A DNA stretch of 64,000 nucleotides from VRUE01 sp047519745 (GTDB lineage: Bacteria > Actinomycetota > Thermoleophilia > Solirubrobacterales > 70-9): the NCBI GenBank assembly GCA_047519745.1, contig JAPVSJ010000028.1, positions 1 through 64,000 on the forward strand, given 5' to 3'. Below are positions 48,959 through 57,997 of the stretch, piece after piece; the first letter of the stretch is position 1; each line of letters opens with the position of its first letter. The notes under the pieces are model-generated. The model was not told the origin of the DNA and ran no database searches. It was given only the letters and a program-made list of their open reading frames with translations. Position numbers and translations under genes: made by a program.

Positions 48959-49995
48959 AGGCCTACCAGCTGACCGCATGGCAGTCTCCTCCGGAGATGC
49001 GTGAGGTGCCGATGCCCGAGCCGGGCCCCGGCGAGGTCCTGATCAAAGTCGGTGGAGCGGGCGCCTGCCACTCCGACCTGCACCTGATGGAGTGGCCGGA
49101 GGGGACGATGGACTTCGACCTGCCCTTCACCCTCGGCCACGAGAACGCCGGCTGGGTCGAGACCCTCGGCGCCGGGGTGCAAGGCCTGGAGCAGGGCGAG
49201 GCGGTCTCCGTCTACGGCCCCTGGGGCTGCGGCCGCTGCCGCGCCTGCCGCCTCTCGGCCGAGAACTACTGCGAGCACCAGGCCGAGATCGGCGCCTTCG
49301 GCGGCGGACTCGGCCTCGACGGCGGCATGGCCGAGTACATGCTCGTCCCCCACTCGCGACTGCTGCTGCCGCTGGGCGAGCTCGACCCCCGCGACGCCGC
49401 TCCACTCTCCGACGCCGCGCTGACCCCCTACCACGCGATCAAACGCTCGCTGCACCTGCTCGTCCCCGGCTCGACGGCGGTCGTGATCGGGATTGGCGGC
49501 CTCGGGCACATGGCCGTGCAGATCCTCCGCGCGCTCAGCCCGGCCCAGGTGATCGCCGTCGACACCTCGGCCGAGAAGCTCGCCCTGGCGCGCGAGGTCG
49601 GCGCCGACGCGACGGTCGAGCCCGGCGAGGATGCGGCGGAGCAGATTCGCGAGCTGACCGCAGGCCGCGGCGCCGAGCTGGTCCTCGACGACGTCGGCGC
49701 TGACGACACGCTCGCCCTGGCCAGCGCGATCAGCCGCTTCGAGGGCCACCTGACCGTGGTCGGCCTGGCCGGCGGCAAGCTGCAGTTCGCCTTCGGCGCG
49801 CTGCCTTTCGAGTCGCAGCTGACGATCCCCTACTGGGGCACCGCGGTCGAGCTGGGCGAGGTTCTCGACCTCGCCCGCGCCGGCAAGATCCAGAGCCACG
49901 TCGAGCACTTCCCACTCGACCGGGTCGAGGACGCGTACGCCCGCATGCGGGACGGAACGCTCGATGGCCGGGCAGTCATCTGCCCCAACGGCTGA
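48955..49995 (+). CDS. Zinc-dependent alcohol dehydrogenase
   Basis: 346 residues of MDR type. Catalytic zinc ligands are Cys38 (ACHSD) and the His62-Glu63 pair (GHENAG). The structural zinc cysteines are 92, 95, 98 and 106 (CGRCRAC and NYC). The NAD-binding Rossmann motif is IGIGGLGHMAVQIL. Pattern is that of NAD-dependent Adh or alcohol/aldehyde dehydrogenases of actinobacteria. AAGGAGATTG precedes the ATG, which overlaps the ppsA stop. Confidence 0.92.
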   Translation: MKAYQLTAWQSPPEMREVPMPEPGPGEVLIKVGGAGACHSDLHLMEWPEGTMDFDLPFTLGHENAGWVETLGAGVQGLEQGEAVSVYGPWGCGRCRACRLSAENYCEHQAEIGAFGGGLGLDGGMAEYMLVPHSRLLLPLGELDPRDAAPLSDAALTPYHAIKRSLHLLVPGSTAVVIGIGGLGHMAVQILRALSPAQVIAVDTSAEKLALAREVGADATVEPGEDAAEQIRELTAGRGAELVLDDVGADDTLALASAISRFEGHLTVVGLAGGKLQFAFGALPFESQLTIPYWGTAVELGEVLDLARAGKIQSHVEHFPLDRVEDAYARMRDGTLDGRAVICPNG

Positions 49996-50026
49996 TGTCC
50001 CATCTCAGCCGTCAGGCGCTCTGAAC

Positions 50027-51457
50027 ATGGCGCGGCCGGAGTTCGTCCAGATCGCGCCGCACTCACTCGAGCGCTTCAGGCCGCTGCTCGGCGACGACTA
50101 CGCGCGGATCGAAGCCGCCGCCGATCGCGCCCGCAAGCGCTTCGCCGGACGGGCGATCTGGAACGTCAGCTCGACCCTGCTCGGCGGCGGCGTCGCCGAG
50201 ATGCTGCACGCGCTGCTCCCCTACGTGCGCGACGCCGGCGTCGACACCCGCTGGGTCGTCCTGCACGAGCGGGCCGAGTTCTTCGAGCTGACCAAGCGAC
50301 TGCACAACAACCTGCACGGATACGACGGCGCCGCAGGGTCACTCGGCGAAGCGGAGCACGCGCTCTACGAGCGGACGTTGGCGGCGAGCGCCGAGCAGCT
50401 CGCCCCGTTGCTCCGGGCGGGCGACATCGTCCTCCTCCACGACCCCCAGACCGCGGGCCTGGCGGGACCGGTCAAGGCGGCCGGGGCGCGGGTCGTCTGG
50501 CGCTGCCACATCGGCGCCGACCGGCCCGACGAGATCGTGCGCGACGCCTGGGACTTCCTCGCCCCCTACGTTCGCCTCGCGGACAACTACGTGTTCTCGC
50601 GCCGCGAGTACATCTGGGACGTGCTCGAGCGCGGACGCAGCTGGGCCGTGGCGCCCTGCATCGACTCCTTCTCGCCGAAGAACGAGGAGATGGAGCCGGC
50701 CACCGTCGAGGGGATCGTCGCGACGATCGGCCTCGGCGAGGGGCCGCCCCGGCAGGCACCCACGTTCACCCGCGCCGACGGCACGCCCGGGCGGGTCGAG
50801 CGCCGGGCCGAGGTGCTTCAGGAGACGCCGCTTCCCGCCGGGGCGACGGCGGTGGCCCAGGTCTCCCGCTGGGACCGGCTCAAGGACCATCGCGGGCTGC
50901 TCGCCTGCTTCGAGCGCCACCTCGGCGACGAGGATCTTCACCTCGTCCTTGCCGGCCCGGCGACGGCGGCCATATCCGACGACCCCGAAGGGGCGGAGGT
51001 GTGGCGGCAGGTCAGCTCGGCCTGGCGTGAGCTCGAGCCCGAGAAGCGGCGGCGGGCTCACCTGGTCAGCCTGCCGATGGAGGACGCCGACGAAAACGCG
51101 ACGATGGTGAACGCGCTTCAGCGCCGCGCCGACGTCGTCGTCCAGAAGAGCCTGGCAGAGGGCTTCGGCCTGACCGTCGCCGAGGCGATGTGGAAGCGGC
51201 GGCCGGTGATCGGCACCCGCGTCGGCGGGATCCAGGACCAGATCGTCGACGGACTCAGCGGCATCCTGATCGACGACCCGCGTGACTACGAGGGGCTGGC
51301 GAAGGCGATCGTCGCCCTCGCCGGAGACCGCCGGCGCGCCGCCGAGATCGGCGAGGCGGCGCGCCAGCGAGTCTTCGACCGTTTCCTCGCCGCGAACCGG
51401 CTGGTCGAGTACGCGGAGCTGCTGGGGGGGCTCGATCCGCCGGAGAGCGCCTCGTAG
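50027..51457 (+). CDS. treT: TreT-type trehalose synthase (GT4 glycosyltransferase)
   Basis: 476 residues from the ATG at 50027. The N-terminal IWNVSSTLLGGGVAEMLHAL and FFELTKRLHNNLHG are characteristic of TreT, which joins a nucleoside-diphosphate glucose to glucose in a reversible reaction. The C-terminal GT4 donor-binding motif SLAEGFGLTVAEAMWKRRPVIG is clear. TreT occurs in Rubrobacter, a related deep-branching actinobacterium. An upstream in-frame ATG at 49964 lies within the dehydrogenase gene and is less likely. Inverted sequences AGATGACG/CGTCATCT flank the stop and may end transcription. Confidence 0.87.
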   Translation: MARPEFVQIAPHSLERFRPLLGDDYARIEAAADRARKRFAGRAIWNVSSTLLGGGVAEMLHALLPYVRDAGVDTRWVVLHERAEFFELTKRLHNNLHGYDGAAGSLGEAEHALYERTLAASAEQLAPLLRAGDIVLLHDPQTAGLAGPVKAAGARVVWRCHIGADRPDEIVRDAWDFLAPYVRLADNYVFSRREYIWDVLERGRSWAVAPCIDSFSPKNEEMEPATVEGIVATIGLGEGPPRQAPTFTRADGTPGRVERRAEVLQETPLPAGATAVAQVSRWDRLKDHRGLLACFERHLGDEDLHLVLAGPATAAISDDPEGAEVWRQVSSAWRELEPEKRRRAHLVSLPMEDADENATMVNALQRRADVVVQKSLAEGFGLTVAEAMWKRRPVIGTRVGGIQDQIVDGLSGILIDDPRDYEGLAKAIVALAGDRRRAAEIGEAARQRVFDRFLAANRLVEYAELLGGLDPPESAS

Positions 51458-51486
51458 ATGACGAGAACCTGGTCCTGAAGCTCACG

Positions 51487-52104
51487 TCATCTGCTCTGCA
51501 CCCCGCCTCCTCGCGCCAGCGTAACGCGGTCACGGCGCTCCGGACCACGAACTATCCGTCCCGCATCGGCGACCGTCCCAATCGCCCCGCGGCGCCCGGT
51601 CACCTCGGTGAAACGGCGCGCTGCCTCTTGCTTTGAACCGGTTGGCCCAGACCCCTCTCGGCTGACCGCGATGAACAGGTCGGCGTCGAGGCGGCGGGCG
51701 AGCAGCGCCGCGGCGAGATCGGGGTCGACGACGGCCTCGACCTCGCGCATCGTGCCTTCACGGTCGATGACGACCGGGAACCCCGCCCCGCCCGAGCAGA
51801 TCACCAGGGCGCCCGAATCGATCAAGGTGCGGACGCTGCGCAGCTCGGCGATCGCGCTCGGGCTCGGCGACGGGACCCCGGACGCTGCGACGAAGGCCGG
51901 GTCGTCGGGGCTGACCACCACCTGCGAGAGGACGGTGATCACGTCGCGGTCGGGCAGCACGTTGCGCAGCGCCAGCTCGAGCCTGCGACTGCCGCTTGCG
52001 CCGCCGTCATGGGCGACCACGACCTGGTGCTCGGCGGCGATCTCGGCCAGCGCCCCAGCCGCGCTCTCGATATCGCCGTCGTTGAGGGCGATCAGTACTC
52101 GCAT
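51487..52104 (-). CDS. Carbamate-kinase-like protein, shortened
   Basis: 205 residues resembling carbamate kinase (amino-acid kinase fold): ALRNVLPDRDVITVLSQVVV, DDPAFVAASGVPSP, ALVICSGGAGFPVV and the kinase hallmark EAVVDPDLAAALLARRLDADLFI. The family norm is about 310 residues. The usual N-terminal phosphate loop VVALGGNAL is replaced by VLIALNDGD, and about 100 residues are missing in total. Start chosen at 52104; an ATG at 52140 adds 12 residues. Downstream of the DevS-like kinase. Could be an enzyme with altered activity or a sensor; not a normal ArcC. Confidence 0.65.
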   Translation of the reverse strand: MRVLIALNDGDIESAAGALAEIAAEHQVVVAHDGGASGSRRLELALRNVLPDRDVITVLSQVVVSPDDPAFVAASGVPSPSPSAIAELRSVRTLIDSGALVICSGGAGFPVVIDREGTMREVEAVVDPDLAAALLARRLDADLFIAVSREGSGPTGSKQEAARRFTEVTGRRGAIGTVADAGRIVRGPERRDRVTLARGGGVQSR

Positions 52105-52209
52105 CACCGACAGGTTGCCGGATCGGGCGCCCTCCTCCATCGTGGCAAAGCCACACTTCGACTGCGGAATCGCACCCAGAGAGGCGCGTGAAAGCCACCG
52201 TTGTCCTGA

Positions 52210-53892
52210 CTAGTGCCGTCGCACCGGCAGCCGAGCGGAGATCTCCGTGCCGCCCTCTGGCGCCGAACGTACGTCGATCTCGCCGCCGAGCAGCTCGACT
52301 CGCTCGCGCATCCCGAGCAGGCCCCGACCGGCGCCCGGCGAGCCTGAATCGAATCCGCGGCCGTCATCCCGCACCTCGATCCGCACCTCGTGCTCGACCA
52401 GGTGCGCGGAGACGCTTGCGCGACTGGCCGAGGCGTGCTTGACCACGTTGTTGAGCGCCTCCTGAACGAGCCGGAAGACCGCTCGCTCCTCCTCCCCTCT
52501 CAGCTTCTCCTCGATCTCGACCTCGGCCTCGATCTCGAAGTCGCCGCGAGCGGAAGTCTCTTCGGTCAAGGCTTCCAACGCGCCGGCCAGGCCAAGGTGC
52601 TCCAAGGACGCCGGTCGCAGGTCGTTGATCAGACGGCTGAGCTCGTCGATCTGTCCTTTGAGCTGCTCGATCGCCTCCCTCGCCGCAGCCTCGACCCGCT
52701 CACCCCGCTCCGACCCCTCGCCGCGCAGCGCGGTCGCCAGGGAGATGCGCACCGCGGCCAGTCCCTGCAGAGTCTCGTCGTGCAGCTCGCGGGCCCAGCG
52801 CCGTCGCTCTTGCTCGCCGATCTCGACCCGCTGCTGCAGGCGCTCGGACTCGACGCTCTGGGCCGTCGCGACCGCCATCGCGGCGCTCGCCGCGAACGCC
52901 TGCAACAGGCGGAGATCCTCGTCGTCGAACTCTGTGCCGCCCGCTTCGCGGTCGAGCGCGACGAGCGTCCCGACCGCATGGCCGCGGAAGAGCAGCGGCA
53001 CGACCAACGCCGCTTCGGCGCCGAGTCGCTCGCGCAGGCGTGCCTCCGAGGGCGGGGAGCCGCGCTCGAGGTGCTGCGCGGCCCGCTCCTGCATCGCCGC
53101 CTGGAAGACCTCGTCCTCGGCGGGAATGGTCAGGTGGCGCACCTTCTCGCCGATCTCGCCGGCCTGCGCGACGACGACCAGGCGCCCGCCGCGACGCAGC
53201 AGGACGAGCAGGGTCTTGGCCTCGACCAGGGCGCGGGCGCGCTTGACGATCAGGTCCAGGACGCGGGCCACGTCGGTCTCACCGCCGACGGCGTGCGCGA
53301 TGTCGACCGAGGTTTCGGCACGCCGCAGCGCCTGCTCGACCTCGGCCTCGCGCTCGCTCAGGGCCGTGTAGAGGCGGGCATTCTCGATCGCGATCCCGGC
53401 CCAGGTGGCGAGCGTCTTCGCCGCCGCCTCGTCGTCCTCGTCGAACTCTTCACTCCCCCGCTTCTCGGTCATGTAGAGGTTGCCGTAGGTCTCGCCGCGG
53501 ACCGTGATCGGCACCCCGAGGAAGGAGTGCATCGGCGGGTGGCCGGGAGGGAAGCCGTAGGCATGGGGGTGCTTTTCGACATCGCGCAGGCGCAGCGGCA
53601 CCGGCTCGCGGATCAGCTCGCCGAGGACCCCGCGGCCACGCGGCAGGTTGCCGATCGAGCGTTTGGTCTCGTCGTCGATACCGAGATAGATGAAGCGTTC
53701 GAGCTCGGTGCGACTGGGGTCGAGCACGCCCAGTGCCGCGTACTCGGCCGAGGTGATCTCGCGCGCCGCCTCGACCACCGAGCTGAGAACCGCCTCGAGG
53801 TCGAGCTCGGAAAGGATCGCCGTTCCCACGTCGATCAGCCGCCTGAAGCGCTCCTCCGCGGGCTGGCTATGCGACCGCTCGGGCGGATTCAT
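52210..53892 (-). CDS. GAF-domain sensor histidine kinase (DevS/NreB-like)
   Basis: 560 residues from the ATG at 53892. Two GAF domains lie at about 20-165 and 190-340, followed by a HisKA_3 domain with phosphoacceptor His371 in RELHDETLQG, and a HATPase_c domain with VQEALNNVVKHA and DDGRGFD. The organisation is that of DevS/DosS oxygen and redox sensors, but I cannot confirm a haem ligand. The response regulator is not in the window. It lies 100 bp downstream of the hydrogenase-like operon, supporting a low-oxygen or redox signalling context. Confidence 0.9.
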   Translation of the reverse strand: MNPPERSHSQPAEERFRRLIDVGTAILSELDLEAVLSSVVEAAREITSAEYAALGVLDPSRTELERFIYLGIDDETKRSIGNLPRGRGVLGELIREPVPLRLRDVEKHPHAYGFPPGHPPMHSFLGVPITVRGETYGNLYMTEKRGSEEFDEDDEAAAKTLATWAGIAIENARLYTALSEREAEVEQALRRAETSVDIAHAVGGETDVARVLDLIVKRARALVEAKTLLVLLRRGGRLVVVAQAGEIGEKVRHLTIPAEDEVFQAAMQERAAQHLERGSPPSEARLRERLGAEAALVVPLLFRGHAVGTLVALDREAGGTEFDDEDLRLLQAFAASAAMAVATAQSVESERLQQRVEIGEQERRRWARELHDETLQGLAAVRISLATALRGEGSERGERVEAAAREAIEQLKGQIDELSRLINDLRPASLEHLGLAGALEALTEETSARGDFEIEAEVEIEEKLRGEEERAVFRLVQEALNNVVKHASASRASVSAHLVEHEVRIEVRDDGRGFDSGSPGAGRGLLGMRERVELLGGEIDVRSAPEGGTEISARLPVRRH

Positions 53893-53992
53893 CCCTGGAT
53901 CATCCACCCTATTTGCCTGCGAGGCGAGACGCTGGCGATCACAGGGCAAGACTCCTTGCATCTGCTCGCGTTGGTCTTCTGACAGGACCCGC

Positions 53993-54463
53993 TTAATGCT
54001 CTCCTAGAGAGCAACGAGAAGTCGCCACCAAGATAGCGTCGGCGATCGCATCCGGCGTAGGCGGGCAGCCCGGGATTCTGATGTCGACGGGAAGCAGCTT
54101 CTCCAAGGGTCCGGCGATCTCGGCCACGGCGCCGAGCACGCCGCAGCCCAGAGCGCAGTCGCCGAGCGCGGCGACGAGGCGCGGCTCGGGCATCGCCTCA
54201 TAAGCGGCCCGCAGCGGGCCGGCCATGCGGGTCGTGACAGGGCCGGTGACGAGCAGGACGTCGGCGTGGCGGGGAGAGGCGACGATGTCGAGGCCGAAGC
54301 GCTGCAGGTCGTACTGCGGCGCGGCCGTCGCGGTCAGCTCGTGCTCGCAGGCGTTGCAGGAGCCGGCGTCGACGTGGCGGATCGCGAGCGAGCGCGGGCC
54401 GCTGCGCCTCGGCAGGGCAGCTTCGCGGCGGATGCGCTGCAGATGGCGGAGCAGGACGAACAT
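53993..54463 (-). CDS. hyfI: Group 4 hydrogenase-type small subunit (HyfI/HycG/NuoB-like)
   Basis: 156 residues binding one [4Fe-4S] cluster. Candidate cysteines are Cys36 and Cys39 (GSCNACE), Cys103 and Cys107 (GDCALGCG) and Cys133 (IPGCPPTP). The SPRHADVLLVTGPVT stretch is shared by HycG and NuoB. The SCNAC arrangement follows hydrogenases rather than complex I, which has adjacent Cys-Cys. Last gene of the six-subunit operon, 2 bp after hyfG. Confidence 0.9.
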   Translation of the reverse strand: MFVLLRHLQRIRREAALPRRSGPRSLAIRHVDAGSCNACEHELTATAAPQYDLQRFGLDIVASPRHADVLLVTGPVTTRMAGPLRAAYEAMPEPRLVAALGDCALGCGVLGAVAEIAGPLEKLLPVDIRIPGCPPTPDAIADAILVATSRCSLGEH

Positions 54464-54465
54464 GC

Positions 54466-55905
54466 TCAGCGGTCCACGCAGGCGTAGCAGAGCTCGAAGC
54501 TCTTGTTGATCAGCGGGAAGTCGGGCAGGAGGTTTTCCGCCGTGGCAAACGCCAGGGCCGGCCAGTTGGCGTACGAGCCGGTGCGCAGGTGGAAGCGCTT
54601 GAGCAGCGACGCCTCGTGCTCGACCGCGCAGACCGTCTCCCCGCGCGGGCTCTCGACCCTGGCCACCCCCAGCGTCGCCGGGGGACCGTCCTGGCTCGCC
54701 GCGCCTGGGCGCACCGGGCTGGAAAGCAGCTCCTCCAGGATCGAGAAGACCTCAACGAGCTCGAGCGCCCGGACCTCGAGTCGCGCCGCGACGTCGCCCC
54801 GGGCACCCGGCGGGACTGCCGGAGAGAAGGAGGGGCCGTACCAGAGCCCGGGACTTGCCCCGCGGGTGTCCGACCGCACCCCGGCTGCGCGCGCGGCGGG
54901 GCCGACCGCCCCGAGCCGGAGGGCATCGTCCCGACCGAGGACCCCGACTCCCTCGAACCGGGCCTGGACCGAGGGGGAGAACTGGATCTCCCGCCAGACC
55001 CTGGCCGTGTCCTGCCCCAGCTCGCGAAGCTCTCCCCGAGCTCGCCCGACCGCCGATGAGGGCAGGTCGAGCGCGCTCGCGCCCACCGCGACCGTCCCGA
55101 ACAGGAAACGGTGTCCCGCGACGGAGTCGTTGAGCCGCAGCGCGCGCTCCTTCAGCGCGGCGAAGGCCATGTTCCCGGCCGCGAACCCGACTCCCGCGCA
55201 GACCGCGGCGATGTCGTTGAGGTGGTTGTAGAGGCGCTCCAGCTCGAGCAGCAGCGTGCGGGCACGGCGCATCTCCCGCGAGGGCGCGAGGCCGAGGGCG
55301 AGCTCGGCGGCCTGCGCGTAGGCGACCGAGCTGGCAACCGCGCAGGCGCCGCAAGCGCGCTGGGCGAACGCCAAGCCCTCGGCAAGCTCCCGCCCCTCCG
55401 CGGCACGCTCGAGCCCGCGGTGCTTGTAGAAGAGACGCGGGTCGAGGTGGAGGATGCGCTCGCCGACCACGTGGAAGCGGAAGTGGCCGGACTCGATCAC
55501 GCCGGCGTGGATCGGACCGACCGCGACCTCGTGGACCCCCTCCCCCTCGACCGGAACGGTCCAGCTGGGCGTGTGGAGGGGATGGGCGACGAGCGATCGC
55601 AGCGGCTCGTGGCCACGGAACCGCAGGCCGTAGAGGTCGTGCGCCTCGCGCTCGTCCCACGCCGCCGCGGGAACGAGCTCGACGATCGAGGGCAGCTCGT
55701 CCCCGGCGGCGGCGGTGGTCAGGACCCGCGTGCCGGCGCCCTCCGCGAAGAGCGCGTGCCAGCGCCTCTGCGATCCCGAGCGGTCGGCGAAGGCCCCGCA
55801 GAAGCGCCCGCCGGCGGCAAGCGCAGCGGCGCAGGTCCCTTGCCAGTCCCCTACGGCGACGTCCACCTGCTCGACACCCTGGCGGGGCGGCGCGACCGAG
55901 CTCAT
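54466..55905 (-). CDS. hyfG: Group 4 [NiFe]-hydrogenase-like large subunit (HyfG/HycE, NuoCD fusion)
   Basis: 479 residues: an N-terminal NuoC-like domain (about 1-115, with WDEREAHDLYGLRFRGH) and a NuoD/hydrogenase large-subunit domain. Metal-binding pairs Cys185/Cys188 (RACGAC) and Cys473/Cys476 (ELCYACVDR) are both kept, as in active [NiFe] enzymes. The His that normally follows the first pair is replaced (CAVASS). The C-terminus ends immediately after the second motif with no cleavable extension, unlike many large subunits. ATGA overlap with hyfF. Whether it makes H2 depends on Hyp maturation genes elsewhere. Confidence 0.87.
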   Translation of the reverse strand: MSSVAPPRQGVEQVDVAVGDWQGTCAAALAAGGRFCGAFADRSGSQRRWHALFAEGAGTRVLTTAAAGDELPSIVELVPAAAWDEREAHDLYGLRFRGHEPLRSLVAHPLHTPSWTVPVEGEGVHEVAVGPIHAGVIESGHFRFHVVGERILHLDPRLFYKHRGLERAAEGRELAEGLAFAQRACGACAVASSVAYAQAAELALGLAPSREMRRARTLLLELERLYNHLNDIAAVCAGVGFAAGNMAFAALKERALRLNDSVAGHRFLFGTVAVGASALDLPSSAVGRARGELRELGQDTARVWREIQFSPSVQARFEGVGVLGRDDALRLGAVGPAARAAGVRSDTRGASPGLWYGPSFSPAVPPGARGDVAARLEVRALELVEVFSILEELLSSPVRPGAASQDGPPATLGVARVESPRGETVCAVEHEASLLKRFHLRTGSYANWPALAFATAENLLPDFPLINKSFELCYACVDR

Positions 55906-57386
55906 CCACCGCTCCGCATCAACGCCGCGACGACGTCGGAGCCCGGCAGCGCGTAGGCGGCGACCGTCAGCGCCAGCAGCACCACTGCCGTGGCGCCGGA
56001 GAGGACGCCGATCGCCAGCGCGGAGCGGGAAGGACGGGGGCGCGGGCCCCGCCTCTCCCCCATCAGTCCTTCCAGCAGCGCGTGGGCGAGCCCGAGGAAG
56101 CCGAGGGCGAGCAGCACCGCGGCGACCGACGAGATCGCGATCAGCCCCGCGTCCATCCCGCCGAGCAGAATCATCACCTCGGATACGAAGAGGGGCGAGG
56201 GAGGCAGGCCGGAGAGCGAGAAGAGGCTGACCGACATCGCCGTGGCCGTGGGCGCGCTTGCCCGGGCGACGCCCCTGGGCGCCCGTTCCGCGGTGTCGGG
56301 GTCCTGGCGGAGCAGCGGGATCGCCGTGTAGAAGCCGAGCGCCTTCGCCACGCCATGCCCCGCGACGTGGACGACGACGCCGGCAATCGCCAGCGGGGCG
56401 CCGAAGCCGATCCCGAGGGCGAGGATGCCCATGTGCTCGAGGCTCGAGTAGGCGAGCAGGCGCTTCCACGGCAGGGGCCTCCAGAGGAACGGGATCGCGA
56501 CCAGCAACGAGACGAGCCCGAAGCCGATGAAGAGCTCCTGGACGGCGCTGGTCCCGAGCGCCGGTTCGAGCGCGAGCTTGGTCCGCCAGGCGATCAGCAG
56601 GACGGTCGGCAGCAACGCCGCGGAGAGCATCGCGCTGACCGGCGGCGGCGCCTCGCTGTGCGCGTCGGGCAACCAGTTGTGCACCGGCGCCCAGCCGATC
56701 TTGCCGGCCAGCCCGACCAGGATCAGGACGAAGGCCACGAGCGTCGCCTGCGCCGGCAACTGCCCACCCTGTTGGACGAGCGCCTGCCAGTCGAGGCGAC
56801 CGAGGCCGGCGCCGTCGGAGCCGGCCGCGACGAAGAGCACCAGGATCCCCAGCAGCGCGACGGCAAGGCCGAGCGTGGTCAGCACCACGTACTTCCAGCC
56901 CGCCTCGAGCGCGCTGCGCTTGCCGCTGAAGGCGACCAGCAATGCCGAGGCGGCGGTGGTCGCCTCGATCAGCAGCCAGGCGAGGGCGAGGTTGTCCGCG
57001 AGCGGCAGGGCGAGCAGCGCCATCCAGAAGAGGTTGAAGGCGGCGTAGTAGGTGGCATGAGAGCGCCGCGCCGTGAACCAGCCGCGGCCGGCGTGGCGCA
57101 GGTAGAACGGCGACATCGCGGCGCTGGCAAGGCCGACGACGCCGATCAGCGCGAGGAACACGCCGCCGGCCGTGTCGAGCAGGTACCAGCTGCCGCGCGC
57201 AGCGACGCCGGGCGCGGCAGCCAGCCCGACGACGGCCAGCGAAAGCGCAAGCGTCGCCGTCAGCGTCGACGCGATCAGGTTGAGACGATCGGCGGCACGC
57301 GGCGAGGGCGCCAGCCAGACCAGCAGGGCGGCGCACAGGGGAACCGCCAGGACGGCGACGATCAGCATCGGGGCGGCGTCAGTCAC
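55902..57386 (-). CDS. hyfF: Hydrogenase membrane subunit HyfF (NuoM/N-like antiporter subunit)
   Basis: 494 residues from a GTG at 57386 that overlaps the hyfE stop and has GGGGG nearby. About 13-14 membrane helices with the proton-pumping family core KIGWAPVHNWLPDAHSEAPPPVSAMLSA, in which Lys and the HNWLPDAH block are conserved, and a second conserved Lys before RLLAYSSLEHMG. It should contribute one ion-translocation channel to the complex. Confidence 0.9.
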   Translation of the reverse strand: MTDAAPMLIVAVLAVPLCAALLVWLAPSPRAADRLNLIASTLTATLALSLAVVGLAAAPGVAARGSWYLLDTAGGVFLALIGVVGLASAAMSPFYLRHAGRGWFTARRSHATYYAAFNLFWMALLALPLADNLALAWLLIEATTAASALLVAFSGKRSALEAGWKYVVLTTLGLAVALLGILVLFVAAGSDGAGLGRLDWQALVQQGGQLPAQATLVAFVLILVGLAGKIGWAPVHNWLPDAHSEAPPPVSAMLSAALLPTVLLIAWRTKLALEPALGTSAVQELFIGFGLVSLLVAIPFLWRPLPWKRLLAYSSLEHMGILALGIGFGAPLAIAGVVVHVAGHGVAKALGFYTAIPLLRQDPDTAERAPRGVARASAPTATAMSVSLFSLSGLPPSPLFVSEVMILLGGMDAGLIAISSVAAVLLALGFLGLAHALLEGLMGERRGPRPRPSRSALAIGVLSGATAVVLLALTVAAYALPGSDVVAALMRSGG

Positions 57387-57996
57387 GAAGCCCCCGCAGG
57401 AGATCGGTGTCACCCGTGCCGACCTCGGCGTGGATCTTGTGGGTGAAGGCGGCGGCGACGGTTACGACGAGCGCCAGGTCGAACAGCACGCCGAGCTCGA
57501 TCACCGACGGCAGCCCTCCCGGCACCGAGATCGCGAGCAGGTAGACGCCGTTCTCGGCGACGAGGATCCCGAGCACCTGAAGGAGGGCGGGCCGGCGCAT
57601 CACGACGATCGCGATCCCGAGCGATAGCAGCGCGATCGCGCCGTGCTCGGCGGGCGGATCGCCGAGCCCGAGCGGCGGGATCGCCGCGACGGCGACAAAT
57701 GCGACCACGGTGGCGACGAGCAAGCGGACCACCACGGTCGTCGCGGGGGTGACGAGGTAGGGCTCAGGGGTGCGGCGACGGGTGAAGACCAGCAGCGCCG
57801 GAAGCGCCACGGCGCGGGTGAGGAGGATGATCGCGGCGACCAGGAACGCCGTCGGTCGGTCGCCGGCAAGCGAGAGCGCCGCCACCCCCAGCAACATCGC
57901 CTGGGCGGCGACAAGCAGGGTTGCGAGGCTGCGCCGGCGCACCAGCATCACGCCGAAGCCGAGGACGACGAGGGCTGCGATCGCGGCGTCGCTCAT
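57379..57996 (-). CDS. hyfE: Hydrogenase membrane subunit HyfE
   Basis: 205 residues with about 6-7 membrane helices. Its first part resembles NuoK-type subunits. The conserved acidic residue in LGILVAENGVYLLAI and the C-terminal PSVIELGVLFDLALVV match HyfE/HycP. Overlaps hyfF and follows hyfC with a 1-bp gap. Confidence 0.87.
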   Translation of the reverse strand: MSDAAIAALVVLGFGVMLVRRRSLATLLVAAQAMLLGVAALSLAGDRPTAFLVAAIILLTRAVALPALLVFTRRRTPEPYLVTPATTVVVRLLVATVVAFVAVAAIPPLGLGDPPAEHGAIALLSLGIAIVVMRRPALLQVLGILVAENGVYLLAISVPGGLPSVIELGVLFDLALVVTVAAAFTHKIHAEVGTGDTDLLRGLRD

Positions 57997-57997
57997 C

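Noticed and set aside
54466..57336. A single 956-codon frame covering hyfG and part of hyfF
   Set aside because: Only the C-terminal 479 residues from the ATG at 55905 are meaningful. The first half is out of frame with the real HyfF protein.
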